Source: an uncultured Bacilli bacterium (GTDB lineage: Bacteria; Bacillota_I; Bacilli_A; RF39; UBA660). Taken from it: a stretch of 7,121 nt of DNA. This document shows positions 1 through 6,210 of this stretch, in pieces. The stretch spans positions 1 to 7,121 of the forward strand of contig CANRGQ010000059.1 of the NCBI GenBank assembly GCA_947630195.1. The letters are read 5' to 3'. The translations under genes were made by a program, and so were the position numbers. A model generated the notes under the pieces. That model made no database searches and was not told where the DNA came from. It was given only the letters and a program-made list of their open reading frames with translations. Every line of letters begins with the position of its first letter. Positions within the stretch are counted from its first letter, which is position 1.

Positions 1-3
1 CAA

Positions 4-55
4 TTATTAACAAATTGGTATAAATGAAACATACTATTTCGGTAGTATGTTTTTT
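4..55 (+). terminator. Rho-independent terminator with conserved promoter-like head, copy 1
   Basis: A hairpin of about ten pairs (27-37 with 42-53, counting into the U tract) has a UUCG loop at 38-41 closed by a U-G wobble and ends in a run of T to 55. It probably ends a gene lying upstream of the window. The 26 bases before the stem include TGG-TATAAA at 16-24, which resembles an extended -10 box, and they are conserved along with the hairpin in a second copy at 3021-3075. The copies differ by one substitution and two small indels. The terminator call is secure; the meaning of the conserved head is open. Confidence 0.8.
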
Positions 56-68
56 AGTTGATTAATGT

Positions 69-74
69 TATAAT
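69..74 (+). promoter_or_regulatory. Putative -10 box for the HipA-like kinase gene
   Basis: A perfect TATAAT lies 9 bases before the Shine-Dalgarno AGAGGAG (84-90). Transcription would start near 81, giving a leader of under 20 bases. No good -35 is seen at a spacing of 16-18, where the sequence is the arm of the terminator hairpin. In such AT-rich DNA a lone -10 match is modest evidence. Confidence 0.4.
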
Positions 75-97
75 TATAGGTAGAGAGGAGTATTTAT

Positions 98-1288
98 ATG
101 AAATGTATACTTATGAATAAAAATGTTGAAGTATTAGTAGTGGAATATAATGAAACTTCAAAATTCTTTGATTATATATATGAAGTTAAAGATATTAATT
201 ATGCACCTTATATATTAAAAAGTTTTTATCATGAAAATGATATTAATAATACTCCTTTTAAAACTAATTTAAGTGAATGGTTTAAAGGTAGAGGTATTCC
301 ATCATGGCGGGATAAATTAGATTTATTATTACATAGATTAAATATAGTGGCTCCCTATGAGTTATTAGATAAGGCTTTTGGTTTATCTTTATCTGATCAA
401 TATTGGTTAAAACCATTTAATAGTGATATTTCTTATGATGATATTAATTTCTTTGATAATGATTTTGATTATGCCGAGTTTATGGAAGCATCTTTATCAA
501 CCAATAGTAAACAAGTTACTAAAGAGTCTTCATTAAAGACTCCAAATAACACAACTGATGGTATGCTTAAAAAAGCTTGGATTATAGAAAATGGTATAAG
601 ATACTTATTAAAAAGTGGTTATAAAAATGAAATAATGCAACCTTTTAATGAAGTATTAGCGAGTGAAATATGTAAAAGACTAGGTTTTAATCATGTTCCA
701 TATACAATAGATATATATAAAGATATGGTGGTATCTAAATGTCCTTGTTTTATAAATAAAGATACGGAATATGTTTCTTGTTATCAAATTAGAAATGATA
801 TGGAAAGACATAATAATAAAGAAGATTATGAGGAATATATTAAAAAGTTAGAAGAACATAATATTGAAAATGCCCGAGAAAAAGTCGAAAATATGTATAT
901 TTTGGATTTTCTTATTATGAATGAAGATAGACATTTAGGTAATTTTGGAATTATTAGAGATGTTAATACTTTGAATTGGCTTGATGTAGCTCCTATATTT
1001 GATAATGGTCAAAGTTTAAATATTGAATATTATGATGAGGAAGAAGTCCATATATCTGGTAGGGGTAGATTCTTCTATGAAGTTAAAACTTTTGAAGAAA
1101 TAATTAAAGTAGTAAAAGATTTAAAAAGAATTGATATAAGTAAGTTAGATGGATTAGTAGAGTGGTTTGATGATTTATTACATAAATATCAAAATATTAC
1201 TAAAATGAGTGATACGAGAATTAATAGGTTATGTATATTACTAAATAGACAAATAAATAAGTTAAAAAGTTTACGAGAAAGCATTTAA
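98..1288 (+). CDS. HipA-fold serine/threonine kinase-like protein (orphan)
   Basis: This 396-residue protein carries the kinase core of the HipA family, whose founding member is a toxin that phosphorylates glutamyl-tRNA synthetase. Residues 60-105 form a clostridial-type N-terminal region (WFKGRGIP, then GLSLSDQYWLKP). A nucleotide-binding stretch follows: TDGMLKKAW at 153-161 and YLLKSG at 169-174, with Lys172 a candidate ATP lysine. FNEVLASE at 183-190 resembles the helix that supplies a glutamate. The catalytic loop NEDRHLGN (275-282) gives Asp277 as base and Asn282 for metal. APIFDNG (298-304) gives Asp302, the DFG-equivalent aspartate. The active site therefore looks intact. The start is chosen because AGAGGAG sits 7 bases before ATG. 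No small HipB-like DNA-binding gene is adjacent inside the window; one could lie upstream. The target is unknown, and calling it a toxin would be inference from the family. Confidence 0.8.
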   Translation: MKCILMNKNVEVLVVEYNETSKFFDYIYEVKDINYAPYILKSFYHENDINNTPFKTNLSEWFKGRGIPSWRDKLDLLLHRLNIVAPYELLDKAFGLSLSDQYWLKPFNSDISYDDINFFDNDFDYAEFMEASLSTNSKQVTKESSLKTPNNTTDGMLKKAWIIENGIRYLLKSGYKNEIMQPFNEVLASEICKRLGFNHVPYTIDIYKDMVVSKCPCFINKDTEYVSCYQIRNDMERHNNKEDYEEYIKKLEEHNIENAREKVENMYILDFLIMNEDRHLGNFGIIRDVNTLNWLDVAPIFDNGQSLNIEYYDEEEVHISGRGRFFYEVKTFEEIIKVVKDLKRIDISKLDGLVEWFDDLLHKYQNITKMSDTRINRLCILLNRQINKLKSLRESI

Positions 1289-1306
1289 TTATGCTTTTTT
1301 TCTTTT
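1278..1306 (+). terminator. Terminator of the HipA-like gene, overlapping its stop codon
   Basis: AAAGCAT (1278-1284) pairs with ATGCTTT (1291-1297) around a 6-base loop, followed by TTTTCTTTT. The TAA stop (1286-1288) lies in the loop, so the last codons of the gene form the stem. Confidence 0.8.
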
Positions 1307-1374
1307 CGGTAATCATTTTAAATAATAGTAATATAATATAGAGAAATTATATTCTTTTTGTAAATAAGCGATAT

Positions 1375-1407
1375 TTGTCAAAAATAGAATACGGGGGGGG
1401 GTATAAT
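1375..1407 (+). promoter_or_regulatory. Promoter of the surface protein with a G9 spacer tract, probably phase-variable
   Basis: A -35-like TTGTCA (1375-1380, five of six consensus bases) and a perfect -10 TATAAT (1402-1407) are separated by 21 bases. The last nine of these are an uninterrupted run of G (1393-1401). A run of nine G is very unlikely by chance in DNA this AT-rich. Homopolymers in the -35/-10 spacer, as in meningococcal porA, change length by slipped-strand mispairing and switch promoter strength. A standard 17-18-base spacer would need five or six G, so as read here the promoter may be in a weak state. The switching is inferred; the boxes and the tract are directly visible. Confidence 0.65.
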
Positions 1408-1430
1408 TAGGACATAGAAAGGAAAGGTTT

Positions 1431-2915
1431 GTGAAAAAAATGAAAAATTTAAAAATGTTTGCGATTGCTGTTATGGCATTTGCTGTAATGGCTATGGGTG
1501 TACATGCTGCTAGAAGTACATATCTTGGATTAAGTTGTGAAGAAGATACAGTTAGCGACGAATGTACATTAACTACAACTAGAGGAAATTTAGCAGGTAC
1601 TGTTGCTGCTAATAAAAAAGTAACAATTATTGGTGATGGTGAGACTATTAATCTTGGTAATCTTATTTTAGATAAGAATAGTACTTTAGAAATTAAAGGT
1701 GCTTATGTGGTTTTAGGAGCATATAAAGTTACAGTTAAAACTGGTGCTACTTTAACTATTACTGAAGCTCCAAAAGAATCTAGTAGTTCAACTAAAATTC
1801 CTGCTTTAAGAATTAATAATGCAAATGCAGAAATCGATGTTAATGGTGGAACACTTAATGTTATAGGAAATAAGAGTTATTCTGCAATTGTTGTTGATAT
1901 TGGTGGAGCAGGAAGTAAAATTAAATTAGACGATGCTACTTTTAATTTAAATGACAACAGAGGTAATGGAATGCAAGGAGCAAATTCTTTGGATTTAACT
2001 GCTAAAGATTCTACAATCAATGTTAAGAATAATACTTCAAATGGTCTTGGAGCTAACCTTGTATTAGAAAATTCTACGATAAATGCTAGTGGAAATGGTT
2101 ATGCAGGTATAATCTTTGGTAAAGCTTCAAGCGCAGATGAAGATTCGCATATTAATGCCAAAGGAAATGTTACTGCTAATGATGATATTGCTAAACAAAA
2201 AGCTGATGTTTTATTAGACAATGGCGATGCGAGTAGTAATGCAGAAGTTGCTACTTTAAATATCGAAGGATTTATGGATGTTGGCTCAATTGCTCCAACA
2301 AGAGTTACTTGGACAGCTTCCAATACAGGAAGTGTTTCAACTGGTAAATTAGTTGTTACTGGAAACAATGTTAAAATTGAAAAAACAGTTGCTATGTGTA
2401 AAATAACAGGAGCATACGAATGTGATGCTGCTAACTCTAACACATTGACTATTGCTGCTGCTCAAGGTGAATATGCTGTTGTAACTATTGGTGATGAAAA
2501 TCGTTTATATTCAACAGATGACACTCTTGAAATTACATTAGATAAAGCATACGATAAATTAGTTATTGGTGCAGATACTGATATGAAAAAATTAACAGTT
2601 GTTAGTGGAACAACAATAATTAATGAAAAAGGTGAAGAATTAATAGTTTATGAAGCAGGAGCTGATAGACCTATAGTTGTACCTGCAGCCGAAGCTGGTA
2701 AAGATCCAGTTGCTGTTACTGTAGGAACAAAAGCACCAGAAGAAGGAACTCCAGGAGAAGGCCAAACTGGCACTGAAGGAGAAGGTTCAGGAAATCAAGG
2801 ACCTACAGATAATGTTCAAAACCCAAATACTAACGATAATATCCTAGTATATGCTGGTTTAGGACTAATAAGTCTTGCAACTGTTACATTCACAACAAGA
2901 AAAAGAGAAGACTAA
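1431..2915 (+). CDS. Secreted beta-helix surface protein with NPxTN-like sorting signal
   Basis: This 494-residue protein starts with a clear signal peptide: basic MKKMKNLK, a hydrophobic core at 9-24, and likely cleavage after VHA (about 24-26). The body is rich in Thr, Asn, Gly and Ala and has beta-helix-like repeats. Around residues 168-231 a strand-turn unit recurs (ATFNLNDN, STINVKNN, STINASGN). Two cysteine pairs (36/45 and 323/331) could form disulfides. A Gly/Glu/Pro linker (435-462) spans the wall region. NPNTNDN (464-470), a hydrophobic helix (471-488) and the charged tail RKRED form a cell-wall sorting signal close to the NPQTN type used by class B sortases rather than LPXTG. GTG at 1431 is chosen because GAAAGGA (1417-1423) lies 7 bases upstream; ATG at 1440 is an alternative. 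It is an adhesin-like exported protein of unknown ligand, and no sortase is in the window. Confidence 0.8.
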   Translation: MKKMKNLKMFAIAVMAFAVMAMGVHAARSTYLGLSCEEDTVSDECTLTTTRGNLAGTVAANKKVTIIGDGETINLGNLILDKNSTLEIKGAYVVLGAYKVTVKTGATLTITEAPKESSSSTKIPALRINNANAEIDVNGGTLNVIGNKSYSAIVVDIGGAGSKIKLDDATFNLNDNRGNGMQGANSLDLTAKDSTINVKNNTSNGLGANLVLENSTINASGNGYAGIIFGKASSADEDSHINAKGNVTANDDIAKQKADVLLDNGDASSNAEVATLNIEGFMDVGSIAPTRVTWTASNTGSVSTGKLVVTGNNVKIEKTVAMCKITGAYECDAANSNTLTIAAAQGEYAVVTIGDENRLYSTDDTLEITLDKAYDKLVIGADTDMKKLTVVSGTTIINEKGEELIVYEAGADRPIVVPAAEAGKDPVAVTVGTKAPEEGTPGEGQTGTEGEGSGNQGPTDNVQNPNTNDNILVYAGLGLISLATVTFTTRKRED

Positions 2916-2964
2916 TAAGTTACTTAATTGCGAATAAAATATAAGGATTTATATAAAAAATAAA

Positions 2965-2994
2965 TTTTGAAGAAACTCGCAAACATCTTCAAAA
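2965..2994. repeat. Perfect 9-bp inverted repeat downstream of the surface protein
   Basis: TTTTGAAGA (2965-2973) pairs exactly with TCTTCAAAA (2986-2994) around a 12-base loop. No T run follows on the + strand. On the - strand the hairpin is followed by TTTATTTTTT, which would suit a terminator in that direction, but no - strand gene is visible upstream of it. It may be a processing or 3'-end stabilising hairpin for the surface-protein mRNA. Confidence 0.45.
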
Positions 2995-3020
2995 CATTCT
3001 CAATCTATACTTCCTTAACT

Positions 3021-3075
3021 TTATTAAAGCAATTTGGTATAAATGAAAACATACTATTTCGGTAGTATGTTTTTT
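3021..3075 (+). terminator. Rho-independent terminator with conserved promoter-like head, copy 2
   Basis: This is a near-identical second copy of the element at 4-55. The stem runs 3046-3057 with 3062-3073, the loop is UUCG (3058-3061), and the T run reaches 3075. It is the only good + strand terminator after the surface protein, so it probably ends that transcript. TGG-TATAAA (3035-3043) precedes the stem, and TTAACT (3015-3020) sits 17 bases upstream of it as a possible -35. If that promoter is real, its transcript would begin at the hairpin and stop within about 30 bases unless antiterminated. Confidence 0.8.
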
Positions 3076-3083
3076 CTTTTGCA

Positions 3084-3101
3084 TATAATTTAGTGGAGGG
3101 G
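3084..3101 (+). promoter_or_regulatory. TATAAT box abutting the Shine-Dalgarno of the symporter gene
   Basis: TATAAT (3084-3089) is followed 5 bases later by GGAGGGG (3095-3101), and ATG is at 3106. If this -10 is used, the transcript would begin at or inside the ribosome site, so the leader would be only about 10 bases. No convincing -35 is present. The alternative is transcription from 3038-3043 with readthrough of the hairpin. Confidence 0.4.
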
Positions 3102-3105
3102 TTAA

Positions 3106-4323
3106 ATGAAATTTATTAAAAATTATAAGAGTACGTTAATTCTTTTATTATCTATAATAATTGGAGCTATTATTGGCTTAATATTTGGAAGTAAAGCTAC
3201 TATATTAAAACCACTAGGAGATATCTTTATTAACTTATTATTTGTGGTTATTGTGCCATTAATATTCTTAACAATAACATCATCCATAATTAAAATGGAT
3301 AGTCCAAAAAGATTAGGTAAAATAATGAGTAGAATAGTTATTACTTTTATTATCATGAGTTTAATGGCGTCTTTAATAGGAATAGTGGTAACTAAAAATG
3401 TAAATTTAGTAGAGAAGAATAATTCTGATTTAATCGGTTTATTAGATGAAAATAGTATTGTAGATAATGATTTATCTTTACTTGAAAGAACGGCTAGTTT
3501 ACTTACAGTTAGTGATTTTAATTTACTTTTATCTAAAGATAGTATTATACCTTTACTTTTAATTTCTATTATCTTTGGTCTTGCTTTAAGAAGTGCGAGT
3601 AAAGGGGAACGAGTAAAAGAGGTTATTTTAGGGTTAAATGAAACTGTTCTTAAAATGATTAATTATATAATGTATTATGCTCCAATAGGTTTAGGTTGTT
3701 ATATTGCTTCTTTAATTGGTACTTATGGAAGTACGATTGCGATAGGATTTTTAAAAACTTTTATTGTTTATACTCTAACGTGTTTATTTGTTTATTTTAT
3801 TGTTTATTCTCTTTATATTGTTTTAGTAAGTGGTGTTGCTGGTTTAAAAAGATATTGGTTAAATATTTTACCACCCACTATTACTTCTTTAGCTACGTGT
3901 TCATCGGCGGCATCTATTCCGGTAAATGTGACTAGTACCAAGAAAATGGGTATTTCAAGTGATATTTGTGAGGCTACGATTCCGATGGGAACTAGTTTTC
4001 ATAAAGATGGATCAGTTATCGGTAGTGTTTTTAAAGTTATGTTTTTAGTTTACTTATTTAATATTAAACCAAGTTTAGGTACGATTATCTTAGTATCTAT
4101 CTTAGCCACATTATTAATTACGGCAGTTCCTGTGGGTGGAGGAACTATTTCGGAAGCCTTTATCTTAAGTTTTTTAGGTCTTCCTGTTTCTGCTTTACCA
4201 ATTCTTACGATTATTGCCACGATTATTGATGCTCCCGCAACTGTCTTAAATGTGGTTGGTGATAGTACTTCTTCATTTATTGTTAGTAGAATGGTTGATG
4301 GCGCATCTTTTTTAAAGGATTAG
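3106..4323 (+). CDS. Dicarboxylate/amino-acid:cation symporter (SDF/DAACS family)
   Basis: This 405-residue protein has the length and layout of the glutamate-transporter fold. N-terminal helices fall at about 10-30, 38-60, 74-96, 146-162, 182-205 and 213-243, followed by hairpin HP1, TM7, HP2 and TM8. Family landmarks are the serine-rich HP1 tip (CSSAAS, 265-270), the TM7 sodium-site motif present as HKDGS (299-303) instead of NMDGT, the glycine-rich HP2 (VGGGT, 343-347), and TM8 DAPATVLNVVGD (375-386). In TM8, Asp375, Thr379, Asn382 and Asp386 match GltPh Asp394, Thr398, Asn401 and Asp405. The position of GltPh Arg397, which holds the acidic side chain, is Ala378, so glutamate or aspartate is doubtful as substrate. 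A neutral amino acid or another carboxylate is possible. The protein sits in the cytoplasmic membrane, with uptake driven by Na+ or H+. GGAGG 6 bases before ATG fixes the start. Confidence 0.88.
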   Translation: MKFIKNYKSTLILLLSIIIGAIIGLIFGSKATILKPLGDIFINLLFVVIVPLIFLTITSSIIKMDSPKRLGKIMSRIVITFIIMSLMASLIGIVVTKNVNLVEKNNSDLIGLLDENSIVDNDLSLLERTASLLTVSDFNLLLSKDSIIPLLLISIIFGLALRSASKGERVKEVILGLNETVLKMINYIMYYAPIGLGCYIASLIGTYGSTIAIGFLKTFIVYTLTCLFVYFIVYSLYIVLVSGVAGLKRYWLNILPPTITSLATCSSAASIPVNVTSTKKMGISSDICEATIPMGTSFHKDGSVIGSVFKVMFLVYLFNIKPSLGTIILVSILATLLITAVPVGGGTISEAFILSFLGLPVSALPILTIIATIIDAPATVLNVVGDSTSSFIVSRMVDGASFLKD

Positions 4324-4337
4324 AAATAACCCTTTTT
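4314..4337 (+). terminator. Terminator of the symporter gene, overlapping its stop codon
   Basis: AAAGGATTA (4314-4322) pairs with TAACCCTTT (4327-4335) with one A-C mismatch and a GAAA tetraloop (4323-4326). Only a short T run follows beyond the stem, so it is a moderate terminator. The TAG stop (4321-4323) is part of the hairpin. Confidence 0.6.
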
Positions 4338-4339
4338 AA

Positions 4340-4368
4340 TGGACAAAATGATTAATTTGTGATATTAT
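4340..4368 (+). promoter_or_regulatory. Promoter of the small membrane-protein gene
   Basis: TGGACA (4340-4345) and TATTAT (4363-4368) are separated by exactly 17 bases, each one mismatch from the sigma-A consensus. Transcription would start near 4375, a few bases before the ribosome site. This is the best-formed two-box promoter in the window. Confidence 0.7.
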
Positions 4369-4392
4369 ATCCCTAACTTTTGGGGGTAAAAT

Positions 4393-5046
4393 ATGACTAG
4401 AAAGAAGAAAAAGTTAGAACTAAAAATCTATGAACTTTTGGGAATTAAAATTTTTAAAAAATTAATTTTAAAAATAGGCTTTTTGATGGCTTTTATTCCG
4501 TGTTATATTGAATCTAAAAGTATGGAAGAAGCGATTAATTTAGCGCGTAAAAATGCTTTTAATTATACTTTGGGAGATGCTGTTACTTTAGAAAAAATAA
4601 GGAAGTTTAAAAAGATGCTTTTTGTAAATGGAACATTCTACTTTGTCAAATTAGTTATTAGTTTAGAATTGTTATTAGAACTTGGTCATGTTTCTATATT
4701 ACTTTATTTATTTTGTTTATATGGCCTTATTAAAAATACTTATTGTGTGATGTTACAAAGATATAATCAAATAAGAATAAACGAAGTATTAGAAAAAGGA
4801 CATAATTTAGAAGAAAAAATAAAGAATAATATAAAAGAAGAATTAGAAGAAGAAAATGATTTATTACTTAATAATACTTATAAATTATATCAAGAAGAGA
4901 ATTTAAATTTTAAATTATTTTTAGATACCGCTAGTTATCAAGAATTAAAAGATTTTAAAAATTATTTAGCTATGGTTAAAGATGAACAAAATTTAGATGT
5001 TTCTAGTGTTGAAAGTAAACCTTTAACATTAAATTTAAGAAGATAG
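4393..5046 (+). CDS. Small membrane protein of unknown function
   Basis: I do not recognise a named family for this 217-residue protein. The N-terminus is very basic (TRKKKKLELK) and leads into YELLGIKIFKKL. A short hydrophobic stretch lies at 24-38, and two stronger membrane segments lie at about 76-96 and 98-116, joined by a tight LGH turn. A conserved-looking juxtamembrane stretch CVMLQRYNQIRIN (118-130) follows, loosely like small acyltransferase-type membrane proteins, though I recall this only weakly. Residues 131-160 are a Glu/Lys/Asn-rich predicted coiled coil, followed by a soluble tail to LRR. Both long ends are therefore probably cytoplasmic. The ribosome site is the atypical GGGGG (4382-4386), 6 bases before ATG. 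The gene has its own promoter and terminator, so it is not clearly tied to its neighbours. Confidence 0.7.
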   Translation: MTRKKKKLELKIYELLGIKIFKKLILKIGFLMAFIPCYIESKSMEEAINLARKNAFNYTLGDAVTLEKIRKFKKMLFVNGTFYFVKLVISLELLLELGHVSILLYLFCLYGLIKNTYCVMLQRYNQIRINEVLEKGHNLEEKIKNNIKEELEEENDLLLNNTYKLYQEENLNFKLFLDTASYQELKDFKNYLAMVKDEQNLDVSSVESKPLTLNLRR

Positions 5047-5063
5047 GCATATCTTCTTATTTT
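5037..5063 (+). terminator. Hairpin terminator overlapping the stop of the membrane-protein gene
   Basis: AAGAAGATA (5037-5045) pairs perfectly with TATCTTCTT (5050-5058) around a GGCA loop, followed by ATTTTG. The TAG stop (5044-5046) is inside it. The U tract is short, so leakage into rmuC is possible. Confidence 0.65.
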
Positions 5064-5073
5064 GTGGTATAAT
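5044..5073 (+). promoter_or_regulatory. rmuC promoter embedded in the upstream terminator
   Basis: An extended -10, TGG-TATAAT (5065-5073), is the strongest single promoter box in the window. A weak -35, TAGGCA (5044-5049), lies 18 bases upstream inside the preceding hairpin. GGAGG (5080-5084) follows the -10 by 6 bases, implying a leader of roughly a dozen bases. Confidence 0.65.
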
Positions 5074-5091
5074 TAAAGTGGAGGCTAGGAT

Positions 5092-6210
5092 ATGTTAGAT
5101 TATATAATAATTGGTTTAATTGCTTTAGTTGTTATTTTATTAATTATCTTAATTTTAAAAAATAATGGTAGTAAAGATACTATTGAAAGATTAGGTAAAT
5201 TAGAAACGGCTTTAACTAAAGAAATTGGCGATTTTAAACTTAATTTTAGTAAAGATTTACGAAGTGATTTTGAAGTCTTAGATAATAAAATAGAATATAA
5301 ATTAAATGTTATTAATGATCGGGTTAATAAAGAATTAAATGATAATTTTGAAAAAAGTAATAAGACATTTATGAATGTTTTAGAAAGATTAAATAAAATA
5401 GATGAAGCGCAAAAGAAAATTGATGGTTTAAATAGTGAAATAGTGTCATTACAAAGTGTTTTAACGGATAAGAAGACGAGAGGTACATTTGGAGAAGTAA
5501 ATCTAGAATATATCTTAAATAATGCTTTTGGACCTAAAGAAACAGGTATTTATAGTATTCAACATAAAATGAGTAATGGTAGTATTGCTGATTGTCTTTT
5601 ATATGCGCCATCACCTTTAGGAACTATTGCGATAGATAGTAAGTTTCCTTTAGAAAACTATCAAAGAATGGTTGATAAAAATCGTAGTAAAGATGAGCGG
5701 GATAGTTATGAAAAAAGTTTTGTAAGTGATGTTAAAAAACATATTAATGATATTAAAGATAAGTATATAATTCCCGGAGAAACGACGGAAGAGGCCATTA
5801 TGTTTTTACCAGCGGAAGCCATTTTTGCCGAGATTAATGCTTACCATCCTGAACTAATTAATTATGCTTATAACAATAAAGTTTGGATTACGGGCCCAAC
5901 GACTTTAATTAGTACCTTATCGATTATAAGTATGATATTAAAGAATATGGAAAGAGATAAATATGCGAAAGTTATTCATGAAGAATTAGAAAAACTTGGC
6001 GTGGAATTTGGCCGTTATAAAGAAAGATGGGATAAACTATCGAGAAGTGTTAAAAGTGTTAATCAAAGTCTAGATGAATTACATACCACAACCGAAAAGA
6101 TAACGAAAAGATTTGAAAGTATTAAAAATGCCGAGATTGATAAATTAAAAAATGATAAAGAATTAGAAATAGATTTTAAGAGTGATGAAGATGAAACTGT
6201 ACCTAATTAG
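5092..6210 (+). CDS. rmuC: RmuC family DNA recombination protein
   Basis: This 372-residue protein has the standard RmuC plan: one N-terminal membrane helix (3-22), a long coiled coil (about 28-125), then the RmuC domain with a restriction-endonuclease-like core (about 127-345). Visible hallmarks are TRGTFGEVNLEYIL (129-142, Glu135), IADCLLYAP (165-173, Asp167) and IAIDSKFPLENY (179-190, Asp182 and Lys184). These fit the PD-(D/E)xK nuclease pattern. FLPAEAIFAEI and VWITGPTTL follow in the expected order. In E. coli, loss of RmuC raises inversion at short inverted repeats, so the family is taken to be a membrane-tethered nuclease that curbs such rearrangements; the biochemistry is poorly known. 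The start is set by GGAGG 7 bases before ATG and by the membrane helix beginning at once. It overlaps the next gene, which points to one operon. Confidence 0.92.
   Translation: MLDYIIIGLIALVVILLIILILKNNGSKDTIERLGKLETALTKEIGDFKLNFSKDLRSDFEVLDNKIEYKLNVINDRVNKELNDNFEKSNKTFMNVLERLNKIDEAQKKIDGLNSEIVSLQSVLTDKKTRGTFGEVNLEYILNNAFGPKETGIYSIQHKMSNGSIADCLLYAPSPLGTIAIDSKFPLENYQRMVDKNRSKDERDSYEKSFVSDVKKHINDIKDKYIIPGETTEEAIMFLPAEAIFAEINAYHPELINYAYNNKVWITGPTTLISTLSIISMILKNMERDKYAKVIHEELEKLGVEFGRYKERWDKLSRSVKSVNQSLDELHTTTEKITKRFESIKNAEIDKLKNDKELEIDFKSDEDETVPN

Noticed and set aside
1330..1353. 8-bp inverted repeat (AATATAAT with ATTATATT) followed by CTTTTTG
   Set aside because: It is made only of A-T pairs in very AT-rich DNA, so chance is likely. 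A better terminator for the same gene lies at 1278-1306.
2099..2443. Open frame of 114 codons on the - strand inside the surface-protein gene
   Set aside because: It is the antisense shadow of a repetitive, clearly coding + strand gene, and it has no ribosome site or recognisable domain.
1431..2915. The surface protein as the DGR variable target
   Set aside because: Its C-terminus is a linker and sorting signal, not a lectin-fold variable region, and nothing in it matches the Asn-rich template at 7046-7121.
3044..3094. A 16-codon mini-ORF starting at the ATG in the repeated element, as a leader peptide
   Set aside because: A one-base indel shifts the reading frame between the two copies, so the peptide is not conserved while the hairpin is. 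There is also no ribosome site before it.
3123..3356. Open frame of 77 codons on the - strand inside the symporter gene
   Set aside because: It is the reverse complement of AT-rich hydrophobic helices, with no independent evidence of coding.
3696..3935. Open frame of 79 codons, + strand, second frame inside the symporter gene
   Set aside because: Its Cys, Phe and Tyr-rich composition is typical of a shifted frame over membrane helices. The family motifs are in the main frame.
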